Source: Funneliformis mosseae
Taxonomy: Eukaryota; Glomeromycota; Glomeromycetes; Glomerales; Glomeraceae
Reading direction: 5' to 3'
DNA length: 10,176 bases
Assembly (NCBI GenBank): GCA_910592005.1
Contig: CAJVPP010004078.1
Location: 1-10,176 of the forward strand
Shown in pieces: positions 1-6,497 of the stretch. The notes beneath the pieces are model-generated. The model was not told the origin of the DNA and ran no database searches. It saw only the letters and a list, made by a program, of their open reading frames with translations. A program made the translations under genes and the position numbers. Position 1 is the first letter of the stretch. The number at the start of each line of letters is the position of its first letter.

Positions 1-17
1 TAGGATTTCCGGCTCGA

Positions 18-29
18 TATATATAAAAG
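18..29 (+). promoter_or_regulatory. TATA box of the first small reading frame
   Basis: The 12-mer TATATATAAAAG is an ideal TATA element. It lies 93 nt upstream of the ATG at 111. The identical 12-mer recurs at 2965-2976, 84 nt before another start codon, which supports a promoter role for both. No start site can be read from sequence alone. Confidence 0.45.
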
Positions 30-47
30 AATTTTAATTAAGCCAGC

Positions 48-119
48 CTGGCATTTTGACCATTTGTCATACTGGCACCTTGACAAACTGGCGCCGTGAC
101 AACCTGGCAAATGATCGTC
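48..119 (+). repeat. Short tandem array of CTGGC-headed units
   Basis: Four CTGGC-headed units start at 48, 72, 88 and 104. The two central units (72-87 and 88-103) are 16 nt each and match at 13 of 16 positions, sharing CTGGC, CC and TGACAA. The first and last units are more diverged. The array lies between the TATA box at 18-29 and the ATG at 111, so it would sit in the 5' leader and run into the first codons. It could be a degenerate minisatellite or a regulatory repeat. Confidence 0.45.
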
Positions 120-365
120 AAAGGGACTAACTATAATTATCAAGAACGATTTTCAAGCGAAGTTATGAAGATCTCGGCCGGAATTACATTTAATTGTAAA
201 ATGATGTCGTCTAATAAAAATAGTGCGGGCGTAGGTGGCGCGTTAATCTTTAATTTTCTGCGTGTTGTAATAATTATTGTAGACTATATTTGTTGTATGA
301 TACCCATGAAATACAAAAAGAAAAGGGCAAGTTCATGCGTTCAGTTTTTTTATGGAAGGAAATAA
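111..365 (+). CDS. Hypothetical 85-aa protein with one membrane segment
   Basis: I do not recognise this protein. An uninterrupted frame runs from ATG 111 to TAA 363-365. The same frame is open upstream to 96, but the first ATG is at 111. The N-terminal half is polar. Residues of about 44-65 form a hydrophobic stretch (the core reads RVVIIIVDYICCMIP), followed by a basic tail (KYKKKR), as in a single-pass membrane protein with a positive flank. The local G+C is higher than in the surrounding DNA, and a strong TATA box lies 93 nt upstream. Against it: there is no homology I can name, the length is within reach of chance, and it may be one exon of a larger gene. An unspliced small gene is my preferred reading, with low to moderate confidence. 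Confidence 0.35.
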   Translation: MIVKGTNYNYQERFSSEVMKISAGITFNCKMMSSNKNSAGVGGALIFNFLRVVIIIVDYICCMIPMKYKKKRASSCVQFFYGRK

Positions 366-542
366 TTAAATAGATAGCATGTCCGAAGAATGCATTGCCA
401 ATGATGGATGGCAGTTAATCGATTGACTTTAAACATCTGCAAAGGCTTATTTTTACATGATATAAAGTATGTATAGATTTCAAAAATCCAAGGTATATGT
501 CATTTCAATGAAGAGATATCAAACGTAAAAGAAGATTATTGT

Positions 543-797
543 TTAGTCATCTATCGCAGCTAGTATATCAAGAATTTTATTGATATCCGAATGTGACCAG
601 AGTCCAGTAGCATAACTTGAGTCCTTAAGTTTCGTTCTCATCAATCGTTTCTTCAATTATTTCTTATCAGTAAATCCATCATTTATAATTTCTTCATCAT
701 TCAGCTCTTATTATTATTCACTTGAGGTTTAGTTAATGGTATCAATTTTCCTATGAAAATTTATTTGTCTTTCCTTTTCGGCAATTGTTAAATTCAT
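543..797 (-). pseudogene. Broken hydrophilic reading frame with TAA at Gln-like positions
   Basis: Read on the minus strand from ATG at 797-795 to TAA at 545-543, this gives 84 codons of protein-like sequence. The N-terminus is rich in charged residues (MNLTIAEKERQINFHRKID) and the C-terminus ends SDINKILDILAAIDD. Five in-frame TAA codons break it: at 731-729, three in a row at 716-708, and at 659-657. Reading each as Gln (CAA changed to TAA) gives a coherent polar segment around TSSE and ELNDEE. The family is not recognised. It may be a decayed gene, or a chance pattern in AT-rich DNA. An intron covering 731-708 could remove four of the stops but not the one at 659-657. Confidence 0.25.
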
Positions 798-956
798 GCA
801 CCATTAAAATCCGAACGTAACACATAAATTGTTACAGAGGGAGGATATTCTAAAGAACGCTTTACGATATTTTTAGCATATAAAACTTAACGGTTGGTTA
901 TCACACAAAATTAATTAATAGAGAATTTTGCTTCACATGTCGACAAATAATTTAGT

Positions 957-964
957 TATAAAAG
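957..964 (+). promoter_or_regulatory. TATA box of the second small gene
   Basis: TATAAAAG lies 115 nt upstream of the ATG at 1072. It is followed by a CT-rich leader at about 980-1030, typical of a fungal 5' untranslated region, and then an A-rich run directly before the ATG. A weaker TATAAAA lies at about 879. Confidence 0.5.
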
Positions 965-1071
965 TAGCATGAAAAAGCACTTTCTCTATTGTTCAACTTC
1001 CTTTCAACAAATATTTCTTTTTCATTCAACCTAAAAGATCTTGCATTCACAAATAAAAATAAAAATCAATT

Positions 1072-1412
1072 ATGAAAATTCAAAGCTTCGTATGTTATGC
1101 ATATATAATTTTATTTTATTTTTATTTTATTTATTTATTTATTTTTTTTTTTTTTAGGTTAACAAAAAGAAAACTAACACTTTAAGCCAACTTCCGCATC
1201 TCCTTGCGAGGGATCGATTTCCTAGACCTTACCACCTATCGTCGAACAAAATTCCAATGATAATCAATCGCTCCCCATCAATAAGAACACTTGATATTTT
1301 TACCAAAGACCCAATACCTTGTATTCCTCTCCAAATTCCTCAGTATTCTCTTTCCCAGCGTGTCAGTCGAACCAAATTCGAAATTCCAAACCATACTATC
1401 TTCCTGCAATAG
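1072..1412 (+). CDS. Hypothetical two-exon gene (90 aa)
   Basis: The model is exon 1 at 1072-1089 (MKIQSF), intron 1090-1157 (68 nt, donor GTATGT, long T tract, acceptor TTTTTAG), and exon 2 at 1158-1412. Exon 1 is exactly six codons, and the frame that opens straight after the acceptor stays open for 84 codons (VNKKKTNTLSQLPHLLARD and onward) to TAG 1410-1412. The agreement between splice sites and frame is the main evidence. The product is unrecognised: basic near the start, then rich in Pro, Ile and Ser, with no signal peptide or membrane segment. Coding character continues in a second frame beyond 1412. Either a second 53-nt intron (1360-1412, weak GTGTCA donor, TACTATC branch-like site, CAATAG acceptor) joins the frames into a 115-aa product ending at 1540, or the gene carries a frameshift. 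Confidence 0.45.
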
Positions 1413-1660
1413 AACGAATCCCAATAACAACACATACAACTATTTTAATTCCTGTAATCCGTACCGTCAATATCCCCTCCATTTCTGCGACCTCAATTCC
1501 ACCGGTACAGAACAACGCTGAATCTAATTCCGATAATTAATTCTTTACCGCCGACGATTCTATGTTAGAATTGATTTCAAGGAAAATTATCTTGATGAAT
1601 ATTGATTGGGCTGAAAAAAAAAAAGGTAAACGGAGGCAAAGAAAACGTTATTTTGGTTAA
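1413..1660 (+). other. Downstream coding-like stretch in a second frame
   Basis: In the frame two positions on from the 1158-1412 exon, the reading is protein-like to TAA 1538-1540 (ending PVQNNAESNSDN). After that single stop it continues through an acidic start (FFTADDSMLEL) to a strongly basic, nuclear-signal-like tail (EKKKGKRRQRKRYFG) and TAA 1658-1660. The TAA at 1538 could be a former CAA. This is probably the 3' part of the same gene as 1072-1412, reached by an additional intron or lost through a frameshift. No domain is recognised. Confidence 0.3.
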
Positions 1661-2110
1661 GTATAAGAATCTATTTGCTAGTAATGAGCTATTCAAATGA
1701 TAATTTTTTTGCTTTATTATATGTGCTGTATGTCAGTATGTCTCAATTTTTTTTAATTATAATGACCTGATATAATATTTATTGTGTAGAGCTATAATGT
1801 TAAATAAAATACTATAAAACTACTAATGGTCCTTTGTATCATTATGTGATTTGGAAAGTTATTTCTTTGATTCATAAATTAATCTCGTCTTGTCAGCACA
1901 AATTTATTTTATCATTTTGCAAAATCATTTTTTTTTCACAGGGGGTAAGTTGAATCTAATTGGCTTTATGAAAACCTTTCATACACTTAATTTATTTATT
2001 ACGACATTTAAGGTTCATTTATACAAAATATTCTTAAAAAATAGAAAATATATATGACAAGCATAGAATTTTGTAAAACATTTTTTTTTTTATTATATGT
2101 ATTACCGAAA
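1661..2110. other. Intergenic AT-rich stretch without a gene
   Basis: No coding frame can be supported. The only structure is a splice-like element at 1931-1950: a T tract with CACAG, then GGG, then GTAAGT. Homopolymer runs are frequent. Confidence 0.4.
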
Positions 2111-2185
2111 GTATGTATCGAAAAATAAAATGGTGCGGTGCGAATAAAAGGTATGCGTTAAAAATGCGTTAAAGTTGTGAGTTAA

Positions 2186-2677
2186 AAGTATACGTTGTGC
2201 GAAATATGTGAGGAATTTCAAATTGTGATATTCGAAAATGTCATGAGAAAGGAAAAAAAAATCAAATCGTTTCGTAATGCAAAATCTAAAAATAAGGGGA
2301 AGAAGATGATTACGCATCGGAAGAATTAGGAAAAATTATTTGGTTGCGGGAAAAAAAAAAAAATACACAATTTAGGTGATGGAAGATTTAAAAAAACATT
2401 CTATAGGACTTATGTAAGAGTGAATAAACCTGTGAAAAAACATTGCTGTTGGGATCAAACATTCAGATCGATTCATTGGTCTAAAGAATAGAATTTTATC
2501 ACCGCACATTTTTGTTAAGTGGATCACAAGGACACTACTCTTTTGTAGCACGTCCGGAATGTGAGACAGGTTACGCCGATGATGGAATCATCGGATCTTA
2601 AATTCCTGCCAAGTAAATCATAACCAAAAAAGAATAAACATTGGATAATCCTTAACCGGGACTTTATGGGTACTTGA
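2186..2677 (+). pseudogene. Possible decayed coding region with Cys-rich start
   Basis: One plus-strand frame is open from 2186 for 47 codons to a TAG, then for 53 codons to TAG 2489-2491. It then meets TAA, TAG and TAA before a final TGA at 2675-2677. The start carries a CxxC (TLCEICEEF), then comes a Lys-rich stretch, then HCCWDQTFRSIHWSKE. Two adjacent stop-free runs of about 50 codons are unusual here but not impossible by chance, and the stop density beyond 2489 is ordinary. The protein is unrecognised. A different frame at 2511-2600 also looks protein-like (GHYSFVARPECETGYADD), so the correct reading is uncertain. I treat this as a candidate relic only; the opposite-strand frame over 2102-2317 is probably its shadow. 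Confidence 0.22.
2576..2594. repeat. Small hairpin (8-bp perfect stem, 3-nt loop)
   Basis: CCGATGAT, loop GGA, ATCATCGG. It sits in a locally GC-richer segment (about 2540-2600). There is no T tract after it and no bacterial context, so it is not called a terminator. Confidence 0.5.
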
Positions 2678-2964
2678 TTTAAAAAAATTTTGTATTACCA
2701 AAATAATTACTATCGATATTTTTAATTAAAGCGTTAAAAATATCAATAATAATAGTTTATTTATAGCTTAATCTAATAATATCAGTTCATTAAAAATAGT
2801 ATAATAAAACATATACAGAACAATATGATATTACTATAATTCATTCAATGAACCTTTTTCATGTTTTTCATTTGAAAAAAAGATTATCATCCTCTTTTTT
2901 TAATTCGGCTAACTTTTTCCGAATAATGTTGCGTTATGCAATACGATGCATCATCGCCTTGATT

Positions 2965-2976
2965 TATATATAAAAG
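2965..2976 (+). promoter_or_regulatory. TATA box of the third small gene
   Basis: TATATATAAAAG, identical to 18-29, lies 84 nt upstream of the ATG at 3049. An A-rich and CT-containing leader follows (about 3000-3048). Confidence 0.55.
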
Positions 2977-3048
2977 CAACACTTCTTGGTCTCGTAAGCA
3001 CCAAAAAAAAAAATTTCACAAAAAAAATTCTCTTTATTTTCTAAAAAA

Positions 3049-3275
3049 ATGTACATTCCTAACGACACTAAAAAAATACCTTGTCATTTGCTGACAACTC
3101 TAAAATTATACACAGTATGTATCAATTATCCAATTTTTGAAACGGTAAAATTTATATTTCTAAGCAAATGCGACCGTCCAAGCTTTTTGGAAAAGAAGCC
3201 GGCCGAATAGCCGATATTTATGGCTCTCTCTCTCCAGAGGAGGAGGAATTGTTCTTTTACAATTATCCCAAATAG
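3049..3275 (+). CDS. Hypothetical two-exon 58-aa protein
   Basis: Exon 1 is 3049-3114 (22 codons, MYIPNDTKKIPCHLLTTLK and onward), intron 3115-3164 (50 nt, donor GTATGT, acceptor TTTCTAAG), exon 2 3165-3275 (36 codons plus TAG). Both exons join in phase 0. Exon 2 is strikingly coding-like and GC-richer than its surroundings: QMRPSKLFGKEAGRIADIYG, then SLSPEEEELFFYNYPK. The segment from GKEAGRIADIYG to SLSPEEEE resembles helix 2 of an HMG box (small residues, aromatic, then a SLSPEE turn), but the first and third helices are missing, so an HMG relationship is only a suggestion. A TATA box lies 84 nt upstream. Alternatively, translation could start at ATG 3168 without the intron (35 aa); the AAG acceptor is the weakest part of the spliced model. 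Confidence 0.5.
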
Positions 3276-3290
3276 TAGGGTTGAAGAGAT

Positions 3291-3371
3291 AAGGTTTATT
3301 TTACATTTTGGTGTAGAATTTGTATATAGTTAAGGTTTATTTTACATTTTGAAGAAGAATTGTATATAGTT
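3291..3371 (+). repeat. Tandem duplication of a 41-bp unit
   Basis: Unit 1 is 3291-3331 and unit 2 is 3332-3371 (40 bp after a 1-bp loss). They share the block AAGGTTTATTTTACATTTTG, then GAA or GAATT variants, then TGTATATAGTT. The pair starts 16 bp after the stop codon of the 58-aa gene, so it lies in its likely 3' region. It looks like a recent slippage or unequal-exchange duplication. Confidence 0.75.
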
Positions 3372-3558
3372 TATTAGTAAAAGGTTGTTTCTGAGACAGT
3401 TGGAACAATAGAAAATATAATAAGGACGGGACGGAGGTGATGAATGAAATTAATTTTGGAAGGAAATTCACAATGCGTGCATTTATAGGAAGTTAATTAT
3501 AAGGTAGTTTCTTGATCACTTAATGTATCTTAAAATTAATAAAGAAAATATCATAGTT

Positions 3559-3645
3559 TGTTGTACCCCAAATGCGTTGATGTTCCAATTGCGCATTCCT
3601 ATTTGGTATCAACATTTCGGACATCAACGCATTTGGGGTACAACA
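3559..3645. repeat. Perfect 25-bp inverted repeat with short loop
   Basis: The arms at 3559-3583 (starting TGTTGTACCCC) and 3621-3645 (ending GGGGTACAACA) are exact reverse complements over 25 bp. After one bulged T at 3584, the stem extends by CC (3585-3586) with GG (3619-3620). The loop is 32 nt (3587-3618) and contains CGCATT and GGTATCAAC, which can each pair with part of the left arm as alternatives. The arms are GC-richer than the local DNA and undecayed. An open frame from about 3523 to 3723 runs through it, but the palindrome itself inflates coding appearance. It could be a foldback element, a small-RNA precursor or a cruciform site. Confidence 0.85.
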
Positions 3646-3723
3646 GCATCAGCAAATCATAATTGTCGCTGCTCCACGTGTAATAATTATATTAAATTTT
3701 CAATAGACTTATTATTTACTTAA

Positions 3724-4249
3724 GGAAAAGATGTAACATTTTTTTAGGTTTTAGACGAGAAAATAAGTTATCCCAAATTTTTTTTATATTTTATTAAAAT
3801 CATAAAGTACAAAAGATAAATAGCTTTTCTCTCTTCTTTCAAAAATTACATCTTTGATAATAATTTCTTCTTTTACTCCTCCCTTTTTATGCTGAGTTAA
3901 AGTTTCATATATGTATGTTTCAAAATTTGCTTATATTTTACAGTATATATCCTTTTGCGCGGCTGCATAGCATTTTTGCTAGTTTATATTTCCTATGATT
4001 ATTCACGTGCGTAATTTTCGGTCATAATTAATGTTGCGAGGCAAAACCCTATTTCCATATTGCCAAAAGTCGAAACCTTAACCTCCCGGGCTTTTGCAAG
4101 AGTACATTGTCTTACTCTTTGATCTACATCAGAAAAAATTTTCAGGGGTTATATATCAATGTTTATCACTTTATCGGTAATTATCACATTTTATCTGCAA
4201 TAATATATCGATGATTAAAAAATTAGACAATTATTCATAAAATATTTGC
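3724..4249. other. Intergenic stretch without a supported gene
   Basis: A short GC-richer island at about 4000-4145 has an ATG at 4031 (MLRGKTLFPYCQKSKP, then TAA, then more protein-like sequence from PPGLLQEY). The minus strand has a 49-codon stop-free run at 3930-3784. Neither is long enough to call a gene. CACGTG hexamers lie just before (3675-3680) and within (4004-4009) this stretch. Confidence 0.3.
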
Positions 4250-4395
4250 GATATAGATAAATAATGATAAAAATCCATATGTTAATTATTGTTAAATTAG
4301 GATATTGAAAAATAATAAAAAATCCCCTGTTAAATAACGAAAATTATGATATTGATAAATAATGAAATAAATCCATATGGGGCTAAGTTATTAAA
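4250..4395 (+). repeat. Three diverged tandem units of about 47-51 bp
   Basis: The units start at 4250 (GATATAGATAAATAATG), 4301 (GATATTGAAAAATAATA) and 4348 (GATATTGATAAATAATG). Each continues with an A-rich run, then ATCC and, in two of the three, CATATG. The spacings are 51 and 47 bp. The third unit runs into the left inverted repeat at 4374-4410, so the array may be the subterminal part of a transposable element. Confidence 0.5.
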
Positions 4396-4410
4396 ATCAC
4401 CTTACGGGAT
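4374..4410 (+). repeat. Left arm of a 37-bp inverted repeat pair
   Basis: It begins CATATGGGGCTAAG and ends ATCACCTTACGGGAT. Its reverse complement occurs at 5354-5390 with four differences in 37 bp, all transitions. The arms lie about 1 kb apart and enclose AT-rich DNA plus the retrocopy at 4616-4872. This suggests terminal or subterminal inverted repeats of a non-autonomous DNA transposon, or two copies of a dispersed repeat in opposite orientation. Confidence 0.65.
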
Positions 4411-4615
4411 AAGAAATTGATTTTGAGTAAATGATGATTACAAAAATGCTACGCTACAGTAAACATTTCCAACCAATAATAAATTGTTCTATTTTTAAAT
4501 TTTGAGTCGAATTAATTAATGATACTAAAATTTATTATTTAAAATTTTTACTATTAAATTATTAATTTTAAAATTTTTTGCTATTATAAAATATATAAAT
4601 TTTATTATTAAATTA

Positions 4616-4872
4616 TTTTTTTTTTTTTTTTTTTTTTTTTTAACGATGTGGCACTGCCAATAACTTTATTAAATTTATTTTAGAAGAAATACAAAGTAAA
4701 TCAATAAATCTAGACTAAGTACTAGCTATCCCCCGTAGTTATATTACAAACCCGTTTGAATCGACCGATCATCGTCTTCCCCCTCCAACAAGTCCACTAA
4801 GTATATACCTAATGAAGATTGCTATCAACAAGAGAAGAAAAAGAAGGAGTCAGTGCCTATTTAAATTATTTT
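4616..4872 (-). mobile_element. 5'-truncated retrocopy of an mRNA 3' end
   Basis: Read on the minus strand, a segment with near-normal G+C (4860 down to 4642) ends with AATAAA (4670-4665), 23 nt of spacer, and then a run of 26 A (4641-4616). The flanks carry a 12-bp direct repeat, TTAAATTATTTT at 4608-4619 and 4861-4872 (plus strand), sitting exactly at the compositional edges; its last four T merge with the poly(A) tract. In sense orientation the target duplication begins AAAA, as for LINE-type endonuclease priming. This is the signature of target-primed reverse transcription of a polyadenylated RNA. The source could be a host mRNA, a LINE or a SINE. One frame gives a hydrophobic stretch (LLLFLLLLIAIFIRYILSG, stop at about 4778-4780), but a TGA precedes it, so no protein is called. 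Confidence 0.65.
4665..4679 (-). terminator. Polyadenylation signals within the retrocopy
   Basis: Two AATAAA hexamers on the minus strand (4679-4674 and 4670-4665) precede the genomic poly(A) tract. The nearer one is 23 nt from the first A, the normal distance for cleavage and polyadenylation. They belong to the parent transcript. Confidence 0.65.
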
Positions 4873-4932
4873 ACAAGAATAATTTTTGTAATACTTGAAT
4901 TCAATTTCGTAACACTTGAGATTTTGCTATTA

Positions 4933-4946
4933 ATCACCCTATGGGA
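4933..4946 (+). repeat. Third copy of the ATCACCYTAYGGGA motif
   Basis: ATCACCCTATGGGA matches the core of the 37-bp arms (ATCACCTTACGGGA at 4396-4409, and the reverse complement at 5354-5367). The preceding bases GCTATTA also match the right arm apart from a 2-nt gap. Confidence 0.5.
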
Positions 4947-5062
4947 CATTGTAACACTAATTTATCAATTTTTAAATGAAATTATTTTATATTTATTACC
5001 TTGCAAAAAGAAAAAAAAAATTTTTATATTTATTATTTATTTTTAAAAAAAAAAAATTTGTT

Positions 5063-5079
5063 GGGGTATTAAATACCCC
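5063..5079. repeat. Perfect 17-bp palindrome
   Basis: GGGGTATT, central A, AATACCCC. It is a conspicuous GC-clamped palindrome in otherwise very AT-rich DNA, inside the block between the 37-bp inverted repeats. The role is unknown. Confidence 0.6.
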
Positions 5080-5353
5080 TAGACTTCCCATTCAATTATA
5101 TTAATAATGGTAAAGTTAAAAAATTTTGAATTTTATAAGGATTCAAAACTTTTTTAATATTTAATAATGTTGATCATTTCCTAATTCTAATTTTAAATCT
5201 TTTTAACTGATATTACACAAAAAAAATGAGAGATTTTGACAGCCTAATTGCTTTGCTTTATTAATAAAATAATCGACTATAAAAATTTAACCAAATAAAA
5301 GTTCATATATCATATATTAATATGAATCAATAATCTTAATTTTGGTTAGTAAA

Positions 5354-5390
5354 ATCCCATAAGGTGATTTTAATAGCTTAGCTTCATATG
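5354..5390 (-). repeat. Right arm of the 37-bp inverted repeat pair
   Basis: It begins ATCCCATAAGGTGATTTTAA and ends GCTTCATATG. It is the reverse complement of 4374-4410 except for four transitions. Clear similarity does not extend far on either side, so the true element ends are not fixed by sequence alone. Confidence 0.65.
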
Positions 5391-6387
5391 TTAAATAACA
5401 AAAAATTACATTATTAATATTTATTAAAAAATATTATTATTATAACAATGCATTAATCACTCTAAATAGTTAAGTATTATATTATATTCTAAGATATTAT
5501 CATTATAAAGTTTTATCTAAATAATTAATACCTTAATAGATTTATACTAAAAAATGAACTCACACTAAAAATGATTTTTTTTAAATTAATAATTTTTTTG
5601 ACTTTTCTAAAATAATTAAGGTTTATCTTATTATTTATTTTTATTTTATTTTATTATCTTATTATATTCATCTATATTATTTTTATTATCTCATATTTTC
5701 TTCTCTACTAATATAAGAAGATTTTTTTACAGAAATAAAAAATTAATTAACTGATGATATTTTATCACAAATTTATTGGTAATACATCAATAACATGTTT
5801 AATTTTTATTATTATTCTTATAAAAAATTCAAATATTATATGATTAGTAATATGTATAATATCTTTCATTATTAATAATAAAAAATTTTAAAGAATTAAA
5901 TAGTTTGTAAAAATCTATCTATTAGTATTATTTAAAATAGACTCTAAAATAAATTTTTAAAATCTTTAATAAATAACCATAACCTTATATAAATAATCCT
6001 TTATTTGCTCTTTTTTTTAACCAATTTTTATAAACATTTGTTTAAAATTTAAAAATAATTTTCTGCTTTTATGATATATAATAAAATAAAAAAATCATAA
6101 ATTATAAAAATAATAAGTGAAAAATATCATATATTTCTTTTTTTTTAAATATATTTATCAAAGTTTAAAATTAATTTAATAGCATAGGTTAGGTAGTTAT
6201 AAATAAGTAACTCATTTTTTATTTGGTATGTAATTAGTATTCTTATTATAAACAAATTATTAAACCTAAAAACTTTGCTAAATATATTTAAATAGTAGAT
6301 GCTATAAAGTAAAATATTTTTTATAATGATTAACTTTTTCTAAGAATGTTAATGATTAAAGATAAATTAGTTTTAAACTAGTTGTAT
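5391..6387. other. Extremely AT-rich stretch without a gene
   Basis: No reading frame, tRNA or rRNA is seen. The sequence is dominated by A/T runs and scattered short self-complementary pieces, as expected of old decayed repeat sequence. Confidence 0.5.
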
Positions 6388-6410
6388 AACTAAACTGATT
6401 CAGTTTAGTT
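6388..6410. repeat. Perfect 23-bp palindrome in a repetitive neighbourhood
   Basis: AACTAAACTGA, central T, TCAGTTTAGTT. Related pieces lie nearby: TTAGTTTTAAACTAG at about 6368-6382, and an ACTGACAGTTTAACTAAA piece at about 6480-6497. ATCACGTGAT is a palindrome at 6445-6454. The cluster looks like the remains of a small inverted-repeat element. Confidence 0.5.
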
Positions 6411-6497
6411 TTAAGATTAAAAATCACAATAAATATCAGTTTTTATCACGTGATTCAATATGGTTAGACCATTAGTTCAACTGACAGTTTAACTAAA

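Noticed and set aside
1110..1155. TTTA/T-run tract as a microsatellite of interest
   Set aside because: It is adequately explained as the AT-rich body and pyrimidine tract of the intron at 1090-1157.
2102..2317. A 71-codon minus-strand frame rich in Phe and His
   Set aside because: It is opposite a Lys-rich plus-strand frame, and its composition is what the complement of A-rich codons gives. I read it as a shadow.
3523..3723. A 66-codon plus-strand frame across the 25-bp inverted repeat, including a CRCSTC cluster
   Set aside because: Much of its length is the palindrome and its loop, so the openness of both strands is linked. There is no promoter, homology or splice support.
3784..3930. 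A 49-codon minus-strand stop-free run with a charged middle (KKGGVKEEIIIKDVIFERRE)
   Set aside because: No start, splice site or homology supports it, and stop-free runs of this length are expected by chance in a window of this size and composition.
4819..5046. A 75-codon plus-strand frame rich in Ile, Leu and Phe
   Set aside because: It crosses the right edge of the retrocopy, including its target duplication, and runs into A/T homopolymers. The apparent hydrophobicity follows from base composition.
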